A stretch of DNA of 64,000 nt, from NCBI RefSeq assembly GCF_003610995.1, contig NZ_CP032543.1:1364001-1428000 (forward strand). The letters are read 5' to 3'. This document shows, piece after piece, positions 60,978-64,000 of this stretch. The stretch is from Streptomyces griseus subsp. griseus. GTDB lineage: Bacteria > Actinomycetota > Actinomycetes > Streptomycetales > Streptomycetaceae. Positions within the stretch are counted from its first letter, which is position 1. Every line of letters begins with the position of its first letter. The translations under genes were made by a program, and so were the position numbers. The notes under the pieces are model-generated. The model saw nothing but the letters and a program-made list of their open reading frames with translations. It was not told the DNA's origin and did not search any database.

Positions 60978-62399
60978 CTAGCCGACCGAACCCTCCATCT
61001 GCAGCTCGATCAGCCGGTTCAGCTCCAGGGCGTACTCCATGGGCAGCTCCTTCGCGATCGGCTCGACGAAGCCGCGCACGATCATCGCCATGGCCTCGAA
61101 CTCGGTGAGTCCGCGGCTCATGAGGTAGAAGAGCTGGTCCTCGGAGACCTTGGAGACGGTCGCCTCGTGGCCCATCGACACGTCGTCCTCACGGACGTCG
61201 ACGTAGGGGTAGGTGTCCGAGCGGGAGATCGTGTCGACGAGGAGAGCGTCGCAGAGGACGTTGGACTTCGCGCCCGGCGCGCCCTCGCCGATCTCGATCA
61301 GTCCGCGGTAGGACGTACGGCCGCCGCCTCGCGCCACCGACTTGGAGACGATGTTCGAGGAGGTGTTCGGCGCCATGTGGACCATCTTGGCGCCGGCGTC
61401 CTGGTGCTGGCCCTCGCCCGCGAAGGCGATGGAGAGCGTCTCGCCCTTGGCGTGCTCGCCCATCAGGTAGACGGCCGGGTACTTCATGGTCACCTTGGAG
61501 CCGATGTTGCCGTCGACCCACTCCATGGTCGCGCCCTCGTAGGCCACGGCCCGCTTGGTGACCAGGTTGTAGACGTTGTTCGACCAGTTCTGGATCGTCG
61601 TGTAGCGGCAGCGGCCGCCCTTCTTCACGATGATCTCGACCACGGCGCTGTGCAGCGAGTCCGAGGAGTAGATCGGGGCGGTGCAGCCCTCGACGTAGTG
61701 GACGTAGGCGTCCTCGTCGACGATGATCAGCGTCCGCTCGAACTGACCCATGTTCTCCGTGTTGATACGGAAGTAGGCCTGGAGCGGGATCTCGACGTGG
61801 ACGCCCTTGGGCACGTAGATGAACGAGCCACCGGACCACACGGCCGAGTTCAGCGAGGCGAACTTGTTGTCGCCGACCGGGATGACGGTGCCGAAGTACT
61901 CCTTGAAGAGCTCCGGGTGCTCCTTCAGCGCGGTGTCGGTGTCCATGAAGATGACACCCTGCGCCTCCAGCTCCTCGTTGATCTGGTGGTAGACGACCTC
62001 GGACTCGTACTGCGCGGCGACACCGGCGACGAGGCGCTGCTTCTCCGCCTCCGGGATGCCGAGCTTGTCGTACGTGTTCTTGATGTCCTCGGGCAGCTCC
62101 TCCCAGGAGGCCGCCTGCTTCTCCGTGGACCGCACGAAGTACTTGATGTTGTCGAAGTCGATGCCCGACAGGTCCGAGCCCCAGTTCGGCATGGGCTTCT
62201 TGCCGAAGAGCTTGAGGCCCTTGAGCCGCAGCTTCAGCATCCACTCGGGCTCGTTCTTCTTCTCCGAGATGTCGCGGACGACAGCCTCGGAGAGGCCGCG
62301 CTTCGCCGCCGCGCCTGCCGCGTCGGAGTCGGCCCAGCCGAATTCGTACGTACCCAGACCCTCGAGCTCAGGGTGGGCAGTCTCCGTGGGGAGCGTCAT
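60978..62399 (-). CDS. sufB: Fe-S cluster scaffold protein SufB
   Basis: This is a 473-residue core scaffold on which the cluster is built. Features include [79 protein letters not shown] and [23 protein letters not shown] 62399 overlaps the sufR stop by four bases (ATGA), so the regulator is cotranscribed. A 101-base gap precedes sufD. Confidence 0.96.
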   Translation of the reverse strand: MTLPTETAHPELEGLGTYEFGWADSDAAGAAAKRGLSEAVVRDISEKKNEPEWMLKLRLKGLKLFGKKPMPNWGSDLSGIDFDNIKYFVRSTEKQAASWEELPEDIKNTYDKLGIPEAEKQRLVAGVAAQYESEVVYHQINEELEAQGVIFMDTDTALKEHPELFKEYFGTVIPVGDNKFASLNSAVWSGGSFIYVPKGVHVEIPLQAYFRINTENMGQFERTLIIVDEDAYVHYVEGCTAPIYSSDSLHSAVVEIIVKKGGRCRYTTIQNWSNNVYNLVTKRAVAYEGATMEWVDGNIGSKVTMKYPAVYLMGEHAKGETLSIAFAGEGQHQDAGAKMVHMAPNTSSNIVSKSVARGGGRTSYRGLIEIGEGAPGAKSNVLCDALLVDTISRSDTYPYVDVREDDVSMGHEATVSKVSEDQLFYLMSRGLTEFEAMAMIVRGFVEPIAKELPMEYALELNRLIELQMEGSVG

Positions 62400-63139
62400 G
62401 CGGGGTTCCTCCCGGCCGTGCTTGCAGATGCTGAATGGGTGGTCTGTGGGGGTGCTGTCTGACCGCTGCGCGGCACATAGGTCGTGCACACGCCGTCGCC
62501 GTGGGCGAGGGTGGCCAGACGCTGCACATGGGTCCCGAGGAGGCTGGAGAAGAATTCCGTCTCCGCCTCGCACAGCTGTGGGAACTGCTCGGCGACATGC
62601 GCCACCGGGCAGTGGTGCTGGCACAGCTGCTCGCCCTGCTGGGGGCCCGGCGCGCTGCGCGCCGTAGCAGCGTACCCGTCGGCGCTCAGGGCCCTGGCGA
62701 GGGCCTCCGTGCGCTCGGAGGGCTCCGCGGCCTCGACCGCGGCGCGGTACGCCTCACCCATCGCCGCCATCCGGGCACGGGCGAAGGCGGCGACCGCCTC
62801 GTCCCCGCCGGACTCGGCGATGAAGCGCAGAGCGTCCGCGGCCAGCTTGTCGTAGGACTGGTCGAAGGCGTCCCGGCCGCAGTCCGTCAGGGCGAACACC
62901 TTGGCGGGCCTGCCGCGGGTCCGCGCCCCGTAGACCCGCTGTTCACGGGCCTCGACGACATCGTCGGAGACGAGGGCGTCCAGGTGGCGGCGGACGGCGG
63001 CCTGGGTGAGGCCGACGCGCTGGGCGAGGTCGGCGGCGGTGGACGGGCCGTGGTCCAGGATGGAGCGCGCGACCCGGTTGCGCGTCGAGCGCTCACCGGT
63101 CGCGAGTTCCTCCTGAGGAGCCCCACCGTCGTATTTCAC
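62396..63139 (-). CDS. sufR: SufR, Fe-S-sensing repressor of the suf operon
   Basis: This is a protein of about 247 residues. The winged helix is near residues 18-75 ([40 protein letters not shown]). The C-terminus has the cluster-binding pattern C-x3-C-x12-C ([20 protein letters not shown]), as in cyanobacterial and Streptomyces SufR, which hold a [4Fe-4S] cluster and repress suf when it is intact. GTG 63139 ([12 protein letters not shown]) is chosen by family comparison; an ATG at 63211 is possible. First gene of the suf operon. Confidence 0.9.
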   Translation of the reverse strand: MKYDGGAPQEELATGERSTRNRVARSILDHGPSTAADLAQRVGLTQAAVRRHLDALVSDDVVEAREQRVYGARTRGRPAKVFALTDCGRDAFDQSYDKLAADALRFIAESGGDEAVAAFARARMAAMGEAYRAAVEAAEPSERTEALARALSADGYAATARSAPGPQQGEQLCQHHCPVAHVAEQFPQLCEAETEFFSSLLGTHVQRLATLAHGDGVCTTYVPRSGQTAPPQTTHSASASTAGRNPA

Positions 63140-63152
63140 AACACCATTGTTG
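63139..63152. promoter_or_regulatory. SufR operator (CAAC-N6-GTTG)
   Basis: CAACACCATTGTTG fits exactly the CAAC-N6-GTTG motif I know as the SufR binding site. Its first base touches the presumed sufR GTG start, which would fit a transcript that begins at or next to the start codon. Confidence 0.82.
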
Positions 63153-63211
63153 CGTAATTCATTCGGCCATGACAACCACGGTCCGGAACGATCTACGGTG
63201 TGGTTCGTCAC

Positions 63212-63225
63212 TTAGGGTTACCTAA
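63212..63225. promoter_or_regulatory. TTAGG-N4-CCTAA palindrome in the sufR/ABC divergent region
   Basis: TTAGGGTTACCTAA is a perfect 5-base inverted repeat with a 4-base centre, 50 bases before the ABC gene start. The half-sites resemble iron boxes of DmdR/IdeR, but the spacing is shorter than the 19-base consensus. Confidence 0.45.
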
Positions 63226-63275
63226 TCTGGCCCCGGGACCAGGCCCCCGGCGGGCCCTGCCTAGACTTCCCTGCC

Positions 63276-64000
63276 ATGGAGAACGAGCCCGTCGTACAGG
63301 TCACCGGCCTGGTGAAGCGGTACGGCACGAAGACCGCGGTGGACGGCCTCGATCTGGTCGTGGCGCCGGGCGCGGTGACCGCCGTCCTGGGCCCGAACGG
63401 CGCCGGGAAGACCACCACGATCGAGACCTGCGAGGGCTACCACCGCCCAGACGCCGGCACCGTACGCGTCCTCGGACTCGACCCGGTCGCCGACGCCGGG
63501 CGGCTGCGCCCCCGGATCGGGGTCATGCTCCAGTCCGGCGGCGTCTACTCCGGCGCCCGCGCGGAGGAGATGCTCCGCCACATGGCCAGGCTCCACGCCC
63601 ACCCGCTGGACGTGGACGCCCTGATCGAACGCCTCGGCCTAGGCTCCTGCGGCCGCACCACCTACCGGCGGCTCTCCGGCGGCCAGCAGCAGCGCCTCGC
63701 CCTGGCCCTCGCGGTCGTCGGCCGGCCCGAGCTGGTCTTCCTGGACGAGCCGACCGCCGGGCTGGACCCGCAGGCCCGCCGCTCCACCTGGGAGCTGGTG
63801 CGCGAACTGCGCGGAGACGGCGTCTCCGTGGTGCTCACCACCCACTTCATGGACGAGGCCGAGGCGCTCGCCGACGACGTGGCGATCATCGACGCGGGCC
63901 GGGTCATCGCCCAGGGCTCCCCCGAGCGGCTCTGCCGGGGCGGCGCGGAGAACACCCTGCGCTTCACCGGCCGTACGGGACTCGACCTCGGCTCCCTGGT
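63276..64000 (+). CDS. ABC transporter ATP-binding protein (partial, runs off the right edge)
   Basis: The first 241 residues of a drug/daunorubicin-type ABC ATPase. Walker A is LGPNGAGKTTTIETCEGYHR near residue 40, the signature YRRLSGGQQQRLALALAVVG, Walker B LVFLDEPTAGLDPQARRST, and the H-loop His in VVLTTHFMDEAEALADDV. ATG 63276 is 16 bases past a CCTAG-containing leader. It is divergent from sufR; its permease should follow beyond 64000. Confidence 0.93.
   Translation, partial: MENEPVVQVTGLVKRYGTKTAVDGLDLVVAPGAVTAVLGPNGAGKTTTIETCEGYHRPDAGTVRVLGLDPVADAGRLRPRIGVMLQSGGVYSGARAEEMLRHMARLHAHPLDVDALIERLGLGSCGRTTYRRLSGGQQQRLALALAVVGRPELVFLDEPTAGLDPQARRSTWELVRELRGDGVSVVLTTHFMDEAEALADDVAIIDAGRVIAQGSPERLCRGGAENTLRFTGRTGLDLGSL

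Noticed and set aside
63212..63225. Canonical iron box
   Set aside because: Half-sites match, but the centre is 4 bases rather than the longer spacing of the 19-base consensus, so it is listed only as a palindrome.

Overview
The window is chromosomal DNA from a Streptomyces species. The GC content is very high, codons end mostly in G or C, GTG starts are frequent, and the gene content matches the conserved Streptomyces core: the GATC-binding nucleoid protein Gbn, an LAETG sortase substrate, ectABCD, the SufR-SufBDCSU operon and a B12-riboswitch cobalamin cluster. I see no prophage, insertion sequence, CRISPR array, rRNA or ordinary tRNA.

Layout. 1-4.4 kb: end of a DEDDh exonuclease, a Cys-rich small protein, SURF1, a GH15 enzyme and an SDR. 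4.4-7.6 kb: an Asp23/Gls24 envelope-stress module (Asp23, DUF2273, Asp23, DUF6286, AmaP) facing a divergent protein that itself looks like a tandem degenerate Asp23. 7.6-16 kb: enoyl-CoA hydratase, gbn, ABC-F ATPase, zinc peptidase, VOC protein, a frameshifted helical-repeat protein, an alpha/beta hydrolase and a class II aldolase. 16-17.6 kb: Pit phosphate transporter and a small membrane partner. 17.7-27.2 kb: B12 riboswitch followed by cobD, cobQ, chelatase, cobO and cobB, then a ZIP transporter and a CobE-like/CobC fusion. No cobN is present. 27-30.9 kb: LAETG surface protein, amidohydrolase, class V aminotransferase. 31-34.6 kb: ectABCD with strong hairpins. 34.7-44.7 kb: VOC/DinB fusion, old yellow enzyme with a divergent MarR regulator, PLP enzyme, DsbA-like protein, DUF1349, aldehyde dehydrogenase with a divergent IclR regulator, PBP. 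44.7-51.6 kb: a scarred zone with gene remnants, TerD, a damaged Ro60 gene and next to it a tRNA-like Y RNA, plus a paralogue of the frameshifted repeat protein. 51.8-56.5 kb: dapA/dapD, TetR/SMR pair, membrane protein, VOC protein. 56.5-63.1 kb: the Suf iron-sulfur operon with its SufR regulator and operator. The window ends inside an ABC ATPase gene.

Most notable are the Y RNA candidate (48480-48580, minus strand): a circularly permuted tRNA-like fold closed by a 9-bp stem, directly upstream of a Ro60 gene that carries a frameshift and an apparent internal deletion; the decayed keto-deoxyglucarate dehydratase remnant at 45.0-45.3 kb, close to an aldehyde dehydrogenase/IclR pair of the kind used in sugar-acid catabolism; the cob operon without cobN, where the CobQ C-terminus has been extended through a dispersed Streptomyces repeat; and several perfect hairpins that include start codons. 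Two frameshifts lie in short G/C-rich runs, so sequencing error must be excluded before calling those genes dead.
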